Of a stretch of DNA of 64,000 nucleotides, positions 19,243-29,107 are shown piece by piece; positions within the stretch are counted from its first letter, which is position 1, and every line of letters begins with the position of its first letter. This stretch comes from Sphingomonadales bacterium (GTDB taxonomy: Bacteria > Pseudomonadota > Alphaproteobacteria > Sphingomonadales > Sphingomonadaceae): the NCBI GenBank assembly GCA_025356275.1, contig JANXUK010000121.1:1-64000 (forward strand), written 5' to 3'. Both the position numbers and the translations under genes were made by a program. Below the pieces are notes generated by a model, which was not told where the DNA came from, did no database searches, and saw only the letters and a list, made by a program, of their open reading frames with translations.

Positions 19243-21363
19243 TCAGCCCAGCAGCATCAGCGCATCGAGCGCCACGACCCCTTGCCCGACCGGATGCAGG
19301 ATCACCGGGTTGAGATCCAGCTCGTGCAACCCGGGCTCAGCCAGCATCACCTGCCCGATGGTAATGATCAGCCGGGCCAGCGCCGCCACATCCAGCGCCG
19401 GCGCGCCGCGATAGCCCGCGAGCAGCGCCGCCTGTTTGAGCTGCATCAGCTCGGCGATCACGCTGGCCTCGTCACGGTCGGGGGTGAACAGGCGCACATC
19501 CTTGAGGATCTCCGCGGTCACCCCGCCAAAACCGGCCAGCACCACCGGGCCCCATTCGGAATCGTTGCGGGCGCCGACGATCATTTCCAGCCCACGCGTG
19601 CCCATCGCCTCGATCAGCACGCCGTCGAGCGTGATCGCGGCATCATAGACCCCGACGCTGGCATGCATCGCCGTCCACGCCGCGCGGACGGCATCGGCGG
19701 TAGCCAGATTGAGCATCACCCCGCCGGCATCGCTCTTGTGGCTCAGCGCCGCGCTTTGCGCCTTCATCGCCACCGGATAGCCCAGTGCTCCCGCAGCGGC
19801 GGCGGCATCCTCGGCAGTGGCGGCAAAGCGCCCCGGCGGAAACGGAATGCCCAAGGGGGCTAGCAATTGCTTGGCGCGGTATTCGGGGACGACTCCGAAA
19901 TGATGGGTCAGACCGGGCACAGGCAGCGGCGCGGGCGCGTCCTGCCCGCCGCTAGCCACCGCAGCCGCCGCCAGCCGCGCCAGCGCCCTCAGTGCGCGTT
20001 CGCTGGAGGGAAAACACGCCGCTCCGGCCGCGCGCAAAGCGGCGATATGATGCGCCGGGATGTCCGCCCCTTCGTCCAGCCCGGCAAACAGCACCGGCTT
20101 CGCCAAATCGCCATTCAGCGCCGCGAGGATCGCCGGAACCTTGATCTGCGCGGTAACCGGATCGCCCTGAATGATCCCGGCCAACACCGCCCCCACCCGC
20201 GCATCGCCCAGCAGCGCGGTGATCGTGTTGGTGTAAATCACCGGCTGGCTCAGCCCCTGCGCGGTGATGTCGAGCGGATTGCTGACCGGAACGAACGGCG
20301 GCAGCGCGGCGCGCAACGCGGGCGAATCGGCATCGGCCAGCGCGGCCAGCCGCAGCCCCAGCTCCTCCGCCAGATCCAACGTCAGCGCCTTGAACGCGCC
20401 GCTCTCACCCAGCACCGCCACCGACGGATGCGCCATCCGGGGGCAGCGAACCAGCACCTCGGTGATGTCACAAAGCTCCTCCAGCGTCTCGGCAATCACC
20501 ACCCCGGCGCGGGCCAGCTTGGCGCGCATCAGCGGATAATCACCCGCCATCGCCCCGGTATGGGTCGCCGCCGATTCGCGCGCCGCGCTTGATTTGCCCG
20601 GATGCAACAGCACCACCGGCTTGCCGGCAGCCTGCGCCCGGGCCAGCGCGGCAAGCAGCCGGCGTGGGGCGCGGAACAGCTCGACGATCATCGCGATTAA
20701 ATGGGTATTGGGATCGTCCACCAGCCAGTCGAGATAATCCTCGACGCTGCTGGCGGCCTCATTGCCGGTCGAGACCGAGAAGCTGCACGCCACCTCGCGC
20801 GCCAACAGCGTGGTGCCAACCACCGCCGCCATCGCCCCCGATTGCGAGACCACGCCCACCGCCCGGCGGCCCGCCGGCGCAACGCAGCGCGTCTCGACAA
20901 AGGTCAGCGGGATCCCATCAACATGGTTGACGCTGCCCAGACAATTGGGGCCCTCGATGATCATGCCCGAGGCGTGGGCAATGCGCGCGATCTCGGCCTG
21001 CTCGGCCAGGCCTTCGGGGCCGTCCTCGGCAAAGCCTGCCGCGAAGATGATCGCCGCGCCCGCCTTGCGTGCCGCCAAGGCCCGCACCGCATCCAGCACC
21101 CCGGCGCGGGGGATCGCCAGTATCGCCACATCCACCCCCTCGGGCAAAGCCTCGACCGACGGCAGGCATGCCCGCGCGCCGATGCTCTCGCGCTTGGGGT
21201 TGATCGGATAGACCGCGCCGGCAAAGCGGTTGCGATCAAGGTTGCCGATCACCGAGGCACCCAATGCCCCCGGCTTGTCGCTGGCCCCCACCACCGCGAT
21301 CGATCCGGGCCGGAGCAAGCGCGAGATCGTGGCGCGGGAATAGCCTGAGGGAGTGGACGGCAT
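19243..21363 (-). CDS. ferA: ADP-forming acyl-CoA synthetase, probable feruloyl-CoA synthetase (FerA-like)
   Basis: NDP-forming acyl-CoA synthetase architecture (LLRPGSIAVVGASDKPGALG...); directly precedes a FerB-like gene. Confidence 0.75.
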   Translation of the reverse strand: MPSTPSGYSRATISRLLRPGSIAVVGASDKPGALGASVIGNLDRNRFAGAVYPINPKRESIGARACLPSVEALPEGVDVAILAIPRAGVLDAVRALAARKAGAAIIFAAGFAEDGPEGLAEQAEIARIAHASGMIIEGPNCLGSVNHVDGIPLTFVETRCVAPAGRRAVGVVSQSGAMAAVVGTTLLAREVACSFSVSTGNEAASSVEDYLDWLVDDPNTHLIAMIVELFRAPRRLLAALARAQAAGKPVVLLHPGKSSAARESAATHTGAMAGDYPLMRAKLARAGVVIAETLEELCDITEVLVRCPRMAHPSVAVLGESGAFKALTLDLAEELGLRLAALADADSPALRAALPPFVPVSNPLDITAQGLSQPVIYTNTITALLGDARVGAVLAGIIQGDPVTAQIKVPAILAALNGDLAKPVLFAGLDEGADIPAHHIAALRAAGAACFPSSERALRALARLAAAAVASGGQDAPAPLPVPGLTHHFGVVPEYRAKQLLAPLGIPFPPGRFAATAEDAAAAAGALGYPVAMKAQSAALSHKSDAGGVMLNLATADAVRAAWTAMHASVGVYDAAITLDGVLIEAMGTRGLEMIVGARNDSEWGPVVLAGFGGVTAEILKDVRLFTPDRDEASVIAELMQLKQAALLAGYRGAPALDVAALARLIITIGQVMLAEPGLHELDLNPVILHPVGQGVVALDALMLLG

Positions 21364-21369
21364 GCGGGT

Positions 21370-22215
21370 TCAGCCCTTGAATTTCGTGGTGTCGAACGTG
21401 CCCAGCCCGGGCTTGAAGCTTTTCTCGTCAAGGAACTGGCGGGTCGCTTCGTGGCGCGCCTCAACCCCGCCGAACGAGTGCAATGCCTCCTGCGCGCGGA
21501 TCAGGTAATCCATGGCATTGTCATAGGTCATCTCGCCCATCCGACGCACCGCCCACTTGGTCGCACGCAGCGCGGCAGCGTCCTTCTTGAGCAGCGCCTC
21601 GGCGATTTCGGTGACTCGCGCCCTCAGCGCCGCCGCCGGCACGGCCTCGGTGATCAGGCCCTGCGCCTCGGCCTGCTTGCCGGTCAGGTTTTCGCCCATC
21701 ATCGCATGGTACATCGCCTTGCGCAGCGGCATCAGATCGGCGGCGACCTTCGCCGCGCCGCCGCCGGGCAGGATGCCCCAATTGATCTCGGACAGGCCAA
21801 ACTGCGCATCCTCGGCGGCCACCGCGATGTCGCAGGCGAACAGCGGGCCATAGGCGCCGCCAAAGCACCAGCCATTGACCATGGCAATGGTCGGCTTTTC
21901 GTACCAGCGCAGCCGTTCCCACCAACCATAGGCCTCACGCTGGGAACGGCGGACGGCATGCAGGCCCTCGGCCTCGGACTCGCGGAAATATTCCTTGAGG
22001 TCCATGCCGGCGGACCACGCCTCGCCGCTGCCCCCCAGCACCACTACGCCGACGTCATCGCGGAATTCGAGCTCTTCCAGCAGCTTCTTCATCTGACGGT
22101 TGAGCTTGGGGCTCATGCAATTGCGCTTTTCCGGGCGGTTGAATTGCAGCCAGGCGATGCGGCTTTCGACGGTGCAGGCAACGGTGTCTTCCTCAGCGCG
22201 TGGGGCGGTGGTCAT
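21370..22215 (-). CDS. ferB: p-Hydroxycinnamoyl-CoA (feruloyl-CoA) hydratase/lyase
   Basis: FNRPEKRNCMSPKLNRQMKKLLEELEFRDDVGVVVLGGSGEAWSAGMDLKEYF; MVNGWCFGGAYGPLFACDIAVAAEDAQFGLSEINWGILPGGG. Confidence 0.9.
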   Translation of the reverse strand: MTTAPRAEEDTVACTVESRIAWLQFNRPEKRNCMSPKLNRQMKKLLEELEFRDDVGVVVLGGSGEAWSAGMDLKEYFRESEAEGLHAVRRSQREAYGWWERLRWYEKPTIAMVNGWCFGGAYGPLFACDIAVAAEDAQFGLSEINWGILPGGGAAKVAADLMPLRKAMYHAMMGENLTGKQAEAQGLITEAVPAAALRARVTEIAEALLKKDAAALRATKWAVRRMGEMTYDNAMDYLIRAQEALHSFGGVEARHEATRQFLDEKSFKPGLGTFDTTKFKG

Positions 22216-22252
22216 GTCGATATCCTTGGGTAGCGGTTGGATGGAAGGTTTT

Positions 22253-22415
22253 GGGTGGATCGGTATTCAGTCCAGGCGTCGCCGAGCCGAAGGCGACCGC
22301 AGGTCAAAATTGTGGTTTTCCGGGACCCGGCGCGCAGCGTACTTCAGTACGTGAGCACCGGGAGCCCGGAGAACCGCGATTTGCAGGCCCGCCTGGGGTG
22401 AATGCCGATCCACCC
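22253..22415. repeat. About 163-bp long imperfect hairpin element
   Basis: Outer arms GGGTGGATCGGTATTCAGTCCAGGCG / CGCCTGGGGTGAATGCCGATCCACCC; inner arms AAATTGTGGTTTTCCGG / CCGGAGAACCGCGATTT; apex CGTACTTCAGTACG. Confidence 0.8.
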
Positions 22416-22416
22416 T

Positions 22417-22572
22417 TGTGGATTGATTTTGACATTCGAGTCCCGCTTTTGGCAAAGGGTGCTTTCGAATGTCAAAATCATAAAATCCACTAGAAACAAT
22501 ATAATATGTAGTGGTTCTTGTGTTTTCCGACCCTTGCCGAAAGGGATGCAAATGTCGGAAACGAACCACTAG
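22417..22572. repeat. Bipartite palindromic intergenic element, copy B (hairpins 22417..22493 and 22508..22572)
   Basis: GTGGATTGATTTTGACATTCGAG...CGAATGTCAAAATCATAAAATCCACTAG then TAGTGGTTC...GAACCACTAG. Confidence 0.88.
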
Positions 22573-24002
22573 ATCGGGAAATGGCCGGGCTCGGTTTCCA
22601 TGGTAATCCAGCGGGTCTCGGTGAAGGCGTCGACGCCCTGCCGCCCGCCGAACCGGCCATAGCCCGACGCGCCGACGCCGCCGAAGGGCATCTGCGCCTC
22701 GTCATGCACCGTCGGCCCGTTGATGTGGCAGATGCCGCTGCGGATCTGGCGCGCCACGCGCAGCCCCCGCGCGGCGTCGCGGGTGAACACGGCGGCGGAG
22801 AGGCCATATTCGCTGTCATTGGCCAACGCGATGGCCTGCGCCTCGTCGCGCGCGCGGATGATGCCCACGACCGGACCGAAGCTTTCGTCGCGGAACAGCT
22901 TCATCGCCGGGGTCACCCGGTCGATCACATGCGCCGGCATCAGCACGTTATGCGTGGCCTCGCCCCCGGTCAGCTGCACCGCACCCTGCGCCAGTGCATC
23001 GGCGATCAGCGTCCGGCAATGCGCCACGGTTTTGGCGTCGACCACCGCGCCCAGCGGGGTCTTGCCCTCACGCGGGTCGCCCACCGCCATGCTGCCGACC
23101 TTGGCGGCGAATTTGGCGGCAAACGTATCAGCGATGGCCTCGACCACGATGATCCGCTCGGTCGACATGCATATCTGGCCCTGGTTCATAAAGGCGCCGA
23201 ACGCTGCTGCTTTCACCGCCTCATCGAGATCGGCATCCGCCAGCACCAGGAACGGCGCTTTGCCGCCCAGCTCCAGCAGGCATGGCTTGAGGTGACTGGC
23301 GGCGCGCTGGGCGATGATACGGCCAACGCCGGTGCTGCCGGTGAAGTTGATCCGCTGCACTTCGGGCGCATCGATCAGCGCGCCGACCACTTCAGCGGCA
23401 TCCTCTGGCGCATGGGTGACGCATTGCACGACCTCCTCGGGGAAACCGGCCTCGGCAAAAGCCTCGATGATCAGCGCGTGGGTGCGCGGGCAGGTCTCGC
23501 TCGCCTTGAAGATCACCGCATTGCCGCAGGCCAGCGGCACCGCTATCGCCCGCACGCCCAGGATGATCGGCGCATTCCACGGCGCGATGCCGAGGATGAC
23601 CCCGACCGGTTCCTTCAGCGCCATCGCCAGGCAGCCGGGTTTGTCCGAGGGGATGACCTCGCCGGCGATCTGCGTGGTCAGCGCCGCCGCCTCGCGCACC
23701 ATGCCAGCGGCGAGGCCGAGGTTGAACATCGCCCAGCCGGCAGTCGCGCCGATCTCGCCCATCATCGCCGCGATGAAATCATCCTTGCGAGCCTCCAACG
23801 CTGCGGCGGCCTTCATCAGCACTGCGCGGCGCGCATTCGGCCCCATCGCGGCCCAGGCAGGCTGCGCAGCGGCAGCGCGCGCGGCAATGGCCGGCATGTC
23901 CTGCGGCCGCATCGCCGGGCTCGACGAAGCCACGGCCCCGGTCAGCGGGTTCAGCCGCGTGAACGTGGCCGCAGGGGCGGGCTTGTCCGAAATATGGGGC
24001 AT
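22569..24002 (-). CDS. NAD-dependent aldehyde dehydrogenase (vanillin/salicylaldehyde dehydrogenase-like)
   Basis: LLELGGKAPFLVLADADLDEAV; FMNQGQICMSTERIIV; stop codon lies inside the CTAG of repeat copy B. Confidence 0.88.
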   Translation of the reverse strand: MPHISDKPAPAATFTRLNPLTGAVASSSPAMRPQDMPAIAARAAAAQPAWAAMGPNARRAVLMKAAAALEARKDDFIAAMMGEIGATAGWAMFNLGLAAGMVREAAALTTQIAGEVIPSDKPGCLAMALKEPVGVILGIAPWNAPIILGVRAIAVPLACGNAVIFKASETCPRTHALIIEAFAEAGFPEEVVQCVTHAPEDAAEVVGALIDAPEVQRINFTGSTGVGRIIAQRAASHLKPCLLELGGKAPFLVLADADLDEAVKAAAFGAFMNQGQICMSTERIIVVEAIADTFAAKFAAKVGSMAVGDPREGKTPLGAVVDAKTVAHCRTLIADALAQGAVQLTGGEATHNVLMPAHVIDRVTPAMKLFRDESFGPVVGIIRARDEAQAIALANDSEYGLSAAVFTRDAARGLRVARQIRSGICHINGPTVHDEAQMPFGGVGASGYGRFGGRQGVDAFTETRWITMETEPGHFPI

Positions 24003-24454
24003 AAAGCATCCTAAACCAATATTGTTATGTCGCATAGCATATCCTGCGGCCCGGCACAATCACCAACCGCATGCCAAACTCGCTGCTGCCCATTTTATTT
24101 CGGCACCGGCCCAGTCGCCGCCACCCGCGCGGGTCGCCGGCGCCAACCTGCAGGGCGATCGGATTGGCAAGGGTTTCACGCTGCCCGGTGACAATCTCGA
24201 TCCGGCAAGCCGGCCGACCCCGGCGCATTCGCCGCATGAAACCGCTGCGCGCGCGAACTGTCCCGCGGTCCTGAGCCCCGATCAGGCCAGCCAGGCAGCC
24301 AGCGACGCCATCGATGTCGTGACAGCCTGCGGGCTTGGATGCGCGGCTTCGGCGCCACGGTGTACGGTACGGCCCGACCGTCGCCCCGACCGTCACATTG
24401 CCGCCAGCGACCACCACAGGCGCAATGTGCCGGCCGAACGCAGGTACGGGCGCG

Positions 24455-25345
24455 TTACCGGGCCGGCGGCACCAGCGCCTCGGCAATGACCGCATCGTCC
24501 AGCGCAGTGATCGCAAAATCCTTGCCGCGTTCGGCGCGGGCCGCATCTTCGGCGGCGAGAATATGGTCGTTGCCGGCCGCCGTTACCTTGACCCTGCCCG
24601 ACAGGACAAACATCAGGCGGTCCCGGTCATCGACCCGCCCGGCGATCGCAGTGCCTGCCGGCAGATATATTTCGCGCGCGCCATAATCGGGCAGGTCGGC
24701 AATGCGAACGCGGAAATGCGCGGCGGTGGCCGGCGCACTCGCAGCGACGGCACCGATCGCCTCGACATAGGCGCCGTTCACCTGCCATGCCGCCACCGGC
24801 TGGACCGGATGATCACGGGCCAGCGACCAGAAGCCGGTCGGATCATTGTGCCGCCCACCATAGGCCAGCGCGAATTCCAGATCGATTCCGCCACCGCGCC
24901 GGATCTCCTCGCCCGAGTGGTATACGCCCTTTTGGTGCAGCGCGAAATCGCCCGGCCCGACCACCACCGCCTGATCGCCGACAAAATGCACGCGGTGTGT
25001 CTGCCAGCTGTAGAGGATAGTGTCGGTCTGATTGATATGCCGATGTGTGCGCACCCCGTTGCCAAAGCGGATCGCGCGGATTTCGCCGCTCGGGAAAGTA
25101 TAGACCTTCACTTGCAAGCGCGCCGCATCATAGGGGATTTCGGCCTTGCTGCCCGCCTCGGCATTGATGAAATTGCCCCAGCGCTCCCAAGCGTATACGG
25201 TCATCAGCGGGACGTCCTGATGCAGGATCACTGCCGGCGCCGATGACGCTGACAGTGCCGGTATAGGGGCCGGTTCGGACGGGCGCGCCGCGCTGCTGGC
25301 GATCAGGGCCAGAGCGGCGGCGGCCAGATGGCTGGTCGGTTTCAT
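24455..25345 (-). CDS. Exported cupin-domain protein
   Basis: Signal peptide; RTHRHINQTDTILYSW and GDFALHQKGVYHSGEEI. Confidence 0.65.
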   Translation of the reverse strand: MKPTSHLAAAALALIASSAARPSEPAPIPALSASSAPAVILHQDVPLMTVYAWERWGNFINAEAGSKAEIPYDAARLQVKVYTFPSGEIRAIRFGNGVRTHRHINQTDTILYSWQTHRVHFVGDQAVVVGPGDFALHQKGVYHSGEEIRRGGGIDLEFALAYGGRHNDPTGFWSLARDHPVQPVAAWQVNGAYVEAIGAVAASAPATAAHFRVRIADLPDYGAREIYLPAGTAIAGRVDDRDRLMFVLSGRVKVTAAGNDHILAAEDAARAERGKDFAITALDDAVIAEALVPPAR

Positions 25346-25370
25346 CGTGGCTGCCCTCGCTGCGGTGCGG

Positions 25371-25748
25371 CTATTTCAAGGTTTTGAGATAGGCGATGAC
25401 GTTCTGCCGCGCCGCCCTTCGCGGCAGGCCGATAAAGCTCATTCTGGTGCCCTTGACCACAGCGGCGGGATCGGTCAGCCAGCGATCCAGCATCGCCTCG
25501 TTCCAGGTCAGCCCGGCCGCCTTCAGCTCGGGCGAATACGCAAATTTGCTGCGCCGCGTCGCCGCCTTGCTGCCATAGACGCCATAAAGATTGGGCCCCA
25601 CCCCGTCTGGCCCGCCCTTCTCGGCCGTGTGACAGACGCGGCACTGGCCGAATTGCTGGGCCCCCATCACCGGGTCGCCGGCGGTCTGGGCGACGGCGGG
25701 GATGGCGAAACAGGCAAGCGCGGCGGCGGTTACAATACGCAGGATCAT
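25371..25748 (-). CDS. Periplasmic c-type cytochrome (class I)
   Basis: GAQQFGQCRVCHTAEKGGPDGVGPNLYGVYG; TRMSFIG; signal peptide. Confidence 0.92.
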   Translation of the reverse strand: MILRIVTAAALACFAIPAVAQTAGDPVMGAQQFGQCRVCHTAEKGGPDGVGPNLYGVYGSKAATRRSKFAYSPELKAAGLTWNEAMLDRWLTDPAAVVKGTRMSFIGLPRRAARQNVIAYLKTLK

Positions 25749-25767
25749 GATGCGGGCCTTTCAAGGG

Positions 25768-26751
25768 TCAATTGAGTTCGCGGACAACGCGGATCGTCGC
25801 GGCAAGCGGACGGCCCTCCCCCGGCTGTCCCCCACCGCGCGTTGCGGGGCGGGCCAGCCAGATGCGGCTGTGGAATGCGCCGCCCTTGGTTAACCGGTGC
25901 TGACAATCGCCGCCATTGGCCGCGGTTTGCGGTGAGCCATCGGCCGGGAGCCTGGCGTGGTCGGGCGCGGCGCAATCGCTGACCCATTCCCAGCCATTGC
26001 CCAGCATATCGTACAGGCCCCAGGGGTTGGGGTCATAGCTGCCGACCGGCTTGGTCCAGCTGCCATTGTCGGCGCAGAGCAGCTCGTCGGTCCACCCGTC
26101 CGAGCTTTTGATCGCAGCATAGGTGCCGGCGGTCATAATATTGGCCTTGTTGCAGATCGGGGTGACGCTGTCCCCCCAATAGCGGGTGGTGGTGGTGCCG
26201 GCGCGCGCGGCATATTCCCACTCGGCCTCGCTGGCGAGACGATAGGTGTGGCCGGTACTTTTGGTCAGCCATGCGGCATAGTCGCTGGCATCGACCACGC
26301 TCATGCAGACCACCGGATGCGCGTCGGTCTGGGCAATGCCGGGGTTCTGCCAGTTGACGACCTTGCCTTTGGTTCCCGCCCAGCTGTCATTGGCGGCGTT
26401 ATAATCGGCGCATTCGGTGGGGATCGGGCGATTGGTTGCCTTGACGAAACGCGCGAACTGGCCGCGCGTAGTCTCGGTGGTGGCCATGGCGAAGGGCCTG
26501 GCGATGGTGATGTCGCGAACCGGGCCCTCATGCTCGCCAAAGGTTGCCGGCACCCCCTCGCGGGCCCGCTCTTCGGGGGTCGATCCCATCTTGAAGCGGC
26601 CCGCCGGGATCACCACCATTTTCTGGCAATCGGGGCAGTCCTGAAAGGTGTCGCCCGGCTGCTTGCCGGCGGCGGCATCCGGGCCGGTCGCCATGGCGGC
26701 GGCTGGCAGGGCGGCAAGACAGGCCAACAGGGCACAGATCATCAGACGCAT
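25768..26751 (-). CDS. Secreted formylglycine-generating-enzyme-fold (SUMF1) protein, paralog 1
   Basis: CPDCQKMVVIPAGRFKMGSTPEER; YRLASEAEWEYAARAGT; LGNGWEWVSDC; KGGAFHSRIW (no catalytic Cys). Confidence 0.88.
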   Translation of the reverse strand: MRLMICALLACLAALPAAAMATGPDAAAGKQPGDTFQDCPDCQKMVVIPAGRFKMGSTPEERAREGVPATFGEHEGPVRDITIARPFAMATTETTRGQFARFVKATNRPIPTECADYNAANDSWAGTKGKVVNWQNPGIAQTDAHPVVCMSVVDASDYAAWLTKSTGHTYRLASEAEWEYAARAGTTTTRYWGDSVTPICNKANIMTAGTYAAIKSSDGWTDELLCADNGSWTKPVGSYDPNPWGLYDMLGNGWEWVSDCAAPDHARLPADGSPQTAANGGDCQHRLTKGGAFHSRIWLARPATRGGGQPGEGRPLAATIRVVRELN

Positions 26752-26765
26752 GGCAAAATCCTCGA

Positions 26766-27761
26766 TTAGTTCAGCGACCGCGCCACGCGGAAGCCGACAG
26801 CAAACATATGGAGATCGGCGGGGATCGGCGCGCCGCGCACCGCCGATCGGGTCAGCCAGAACGGCGTATGAAATGCGCCGCCCTTCAGATAATGCCGGGT
26901 GCAATCCCCCGTCATCCGGGCGCTGCCATTGGTGGGTGCGTGGGCATTATCCGGATTGTTGCAGTCCGCTGCCCATTCGAAGGCATTTCCCGCCATATCG
27001 TATAGCCCGAACGGGTTGGGCGGATAGGACGCGACCGGCACTGTGAAACTGCGCCGGTCGGCACAGACCAGGCGCCCCGCCAGGCTCTTGGGCCACCCCA
27101 GCGTGGCCACCGTCCCGGCCGAAAGCAGATTGGCGGCGGCACAGCCCGCTTCGGGGGCGGCGCCCCAATACCAGGCGGTTGTGGTCCCGCCCCGCGCGGC
27201 ATATTCCCACTCAGCATCGCTGGGCAGACGGTAAGGCTTGCCGGTCTTCTGGGCCAGCCATGCGGCATAGGCGGCGGCGTCATCATAGCTGATGCAGACC
27301 GCCGGATGGCTGTCATCCTGAGCGAAGCCGGGCCGGCGCCAGGTGTAGCCCGGTTGCGGGCCCCAGGTGTCATGGTCCGGTTCATGGACGCCGCAGCTGG
27401 CCGGATCGGGGCGCCCGGTCGCGTCGACAAAGGCGCGATATTGGCCGCGTGTCACCTCGGTGCGGCCGATGGCATAGGGGCGGGCGAAATGGACGCGGTA
27501 GGTCGGGCCTTCGCGGTCACCGAACAGCGCGATGGCCCCGGAATCGGCGCGCTCCGCCGGGGTCGAGCCGAGCGTTGCGCTGCCCGACGGGATGATCGCC
27601 ATGTCGGGGCATTCGGGGCATTCCCGAAACACCGAAGGCTTGGCCCGAAACACCGGAGGCTTGGCCGGCGCGGCATGCGCCCGCGCAAACGACACGGCAC
27701 AGACCACCGACAGCCCTATCCAGCCAATGACCCGGCACCATTTCGTCCACGATTCTCGCAT
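26766..27761 (-). CDS. Secreted FGE/SUMF1-fold protein, paralog 2
   Basis: CPECPDMAIIPSGSATLGSTPAER; YRLPSDAEWEYAARGGT; KGGAFHTPFW. Confidence 0.88.
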   Translation of the reverse strand: MRESWTKWCRVIGWIGLSVVCAVSFARAHAAPAKPPVFRAKPSVFRECPECPDMAIIPSGSATLGSTPAERADSGAIALFGDREGPTYRVHFARPYAIGRTEVTRGQYRAFVDATGRPDPASCGVHEPDHDTWGPQPGYTWRRPGFAQDDSHPAVCISYDDAAAYAAWLAQKTGKPYRLPSDAEWEYAARGGTTTAWYWGAAPEAGCAAANLLSAGTVATLGWPKSLAGRLVCADRRSFTVPVASYPPNPFGLYDMAGNAFEWAADCNNPDNAHAPTNGSARMTGDCTRHYLKGGAFHTPFWLTRSAVRGAPIPADLHMFAVGFRVARSLN

Positions 27762-27878
27762 TGGCGCAGCATGGGTATGGTGCCGCGCCTTGCCCATAGC
27801 CGCTTCGCCTGTCCCCACTATGCGGTGACAGCGCGGCGGCGGCACGGCATCCCCGGCGCGGGGCGATAGAACGACGGG

Positions 27879-28832
27879 ATGCACCCGATGAAATATGCGC
27901 CGACGATCTTACTGATGATGGCCCTACTGATGATGGCCCCACTGATGATGGCTTTGCCGGTGGCAGCATCGGCGCGGGCACATCATGCGGGTGAGATCTT
28001 CCGCGACGCGCGCTTTGCGCCGGCGATGGTGGTGGTGCCGGCAGGCCATATCCTTGAAGGCTCAACCGAAGCCGAAACCACGTCAGCGGCCCGCGCCCCC
28101 GCCCTCGCCGCCTTCGAGCATCCCCAGCGCGAGGTCAGTTTCTCGCGCCCCTTCGCCATCGGCAAATATCACGTCACCAAAGCGGAATTTGCCGTCTTCG
28201 CCCGGGCGACCAAACGCGCGATGGCCGGCTGCGTCGTCGCCATCCACGGGGCATGGAGCGATGGGCCGCAACCGGCTTACGATTACACCAATGCCGGGTT
28301 TCCCCAGCGCGGTGACGAGCCCGTGGTCTGCGTCAATTGGGACGACGCGCAGGCTTATGCCGCGTGGCTGTCGGCGAAAACCGGCGCGAAATATCGCCTG
28401 CCCAGCGAGGATGAATGGGAATATGCTGCGCGCGGCGGCACGCTGACCGCGCGTTGGTGGGGCGATGATGCGGGCTCGCTCTGTGCCCGGGTCAATGGCG
28501 GCGACCGGATGTTTGCCGCCGCCATGCCAAGCGACACATCGGCCAACACCACGTGTTCGGACGGGTTTGCGCAGACCAGCCCGGTCGGCCATTTCGCGCC
28601 CAATCCTTTCGGGCTGTACGATATGCTGGGCGACGCGTGGCAATGGATGGCGGATTGCTTCACCCCGGTCACCAGCGCCCCGGCGCCAGCCGGCGCATGC
28701 CGGGGACGGTCGATCCGGGGCGGGTCGTGGCACAATGGCCCTGCCAGCCTGCGCGCCGCCGCACGGATGAGCCTGCCCCCTACAATGCGCGCCAGCAGCC
28801 TGGGCTTTCGCGTGGTCCGCGAATTGCCCTGA
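27879..28832 (+). CDS. Secreted FGE/SUMF1-fold protein, paralog 3
   Basis: MVVVPAGHILEGSTEAE; YRLPSEDEWEYAARGGT; RGGSWHNGPASLRAAAR. Confidence 0.88.
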   Translation: MHPMKYAPTILLMMALLMMAPLMMALPVAASARAHHAGEIFRDARFAPAMVVVPAGHILEGSTEAETTSAARAPALAAFEHPQREVSFSRPFAIGKYHVTKAEFAVFARATKRAMAGCVVAIHGAWSDGPQPAYDYTNAGFPQRGDEPVVCVNWDDAQAYAAWLSAKTGAKYRLPSEDEWEYAARGGTLTARWWGDDAGSLCARVNGGDRMFAAAMPSDTSANTTCSDGFAQTSPVGHFAPNPFGLYDMLGDAWQWMADCFTPVTSAPAPAGACRGRSIRGGSWHNGPASLRAAARMSLPPTMRASSLGFRVVRELP

Positions 28833-28912
28833 AGGCTCACTGCCACCGCATAGTGGTGACGCGCCCCTTATGGCGTGCCCGGCCGACTGGCGGCGTTAGG
28901 TTCCGGTTTTGA

Positions 28913-29080
28913 CTAGTGGTCCGATTCTGACATTCGATACCGCTTGAGGCCAAGCCGCGCTCGAATGTCCGAATCTTTTCGGACCACTAGAGAATTTTGA
29001 TTCTAGTGGATTTTACGATTTTGACATTTGCAGACCCATCCCAACCGCCAGGGATGCAAATGTCAAAATAAATCCACTAG
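28913..29080. repeat. Bipartite palindromic intergenic element, copy C (hairpins 28913..28990 and 29003..29080)
   Basis: CTAGTGGTCCGATTCTGACATTCGA...TCGAATGTCCGAATC...GGACCACTAG; CTAGTGGATTTTACGATTTTGACATTTGCA...TGCAAATGTCAAAATAAATCCACTAG. Confidence 0.92.
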
Positions 29081-29107
29081 GGGCCAGTTTTGACCAGAGG
29101 ATCGCGC

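Noticed and set aside
25768-28832. Calling the SUMF1-fold genes functional sulfatase-modifying enzymes
   Set aside because: The conserved Cys residues of the FGE active site are absent and no sulfatase is nearby.
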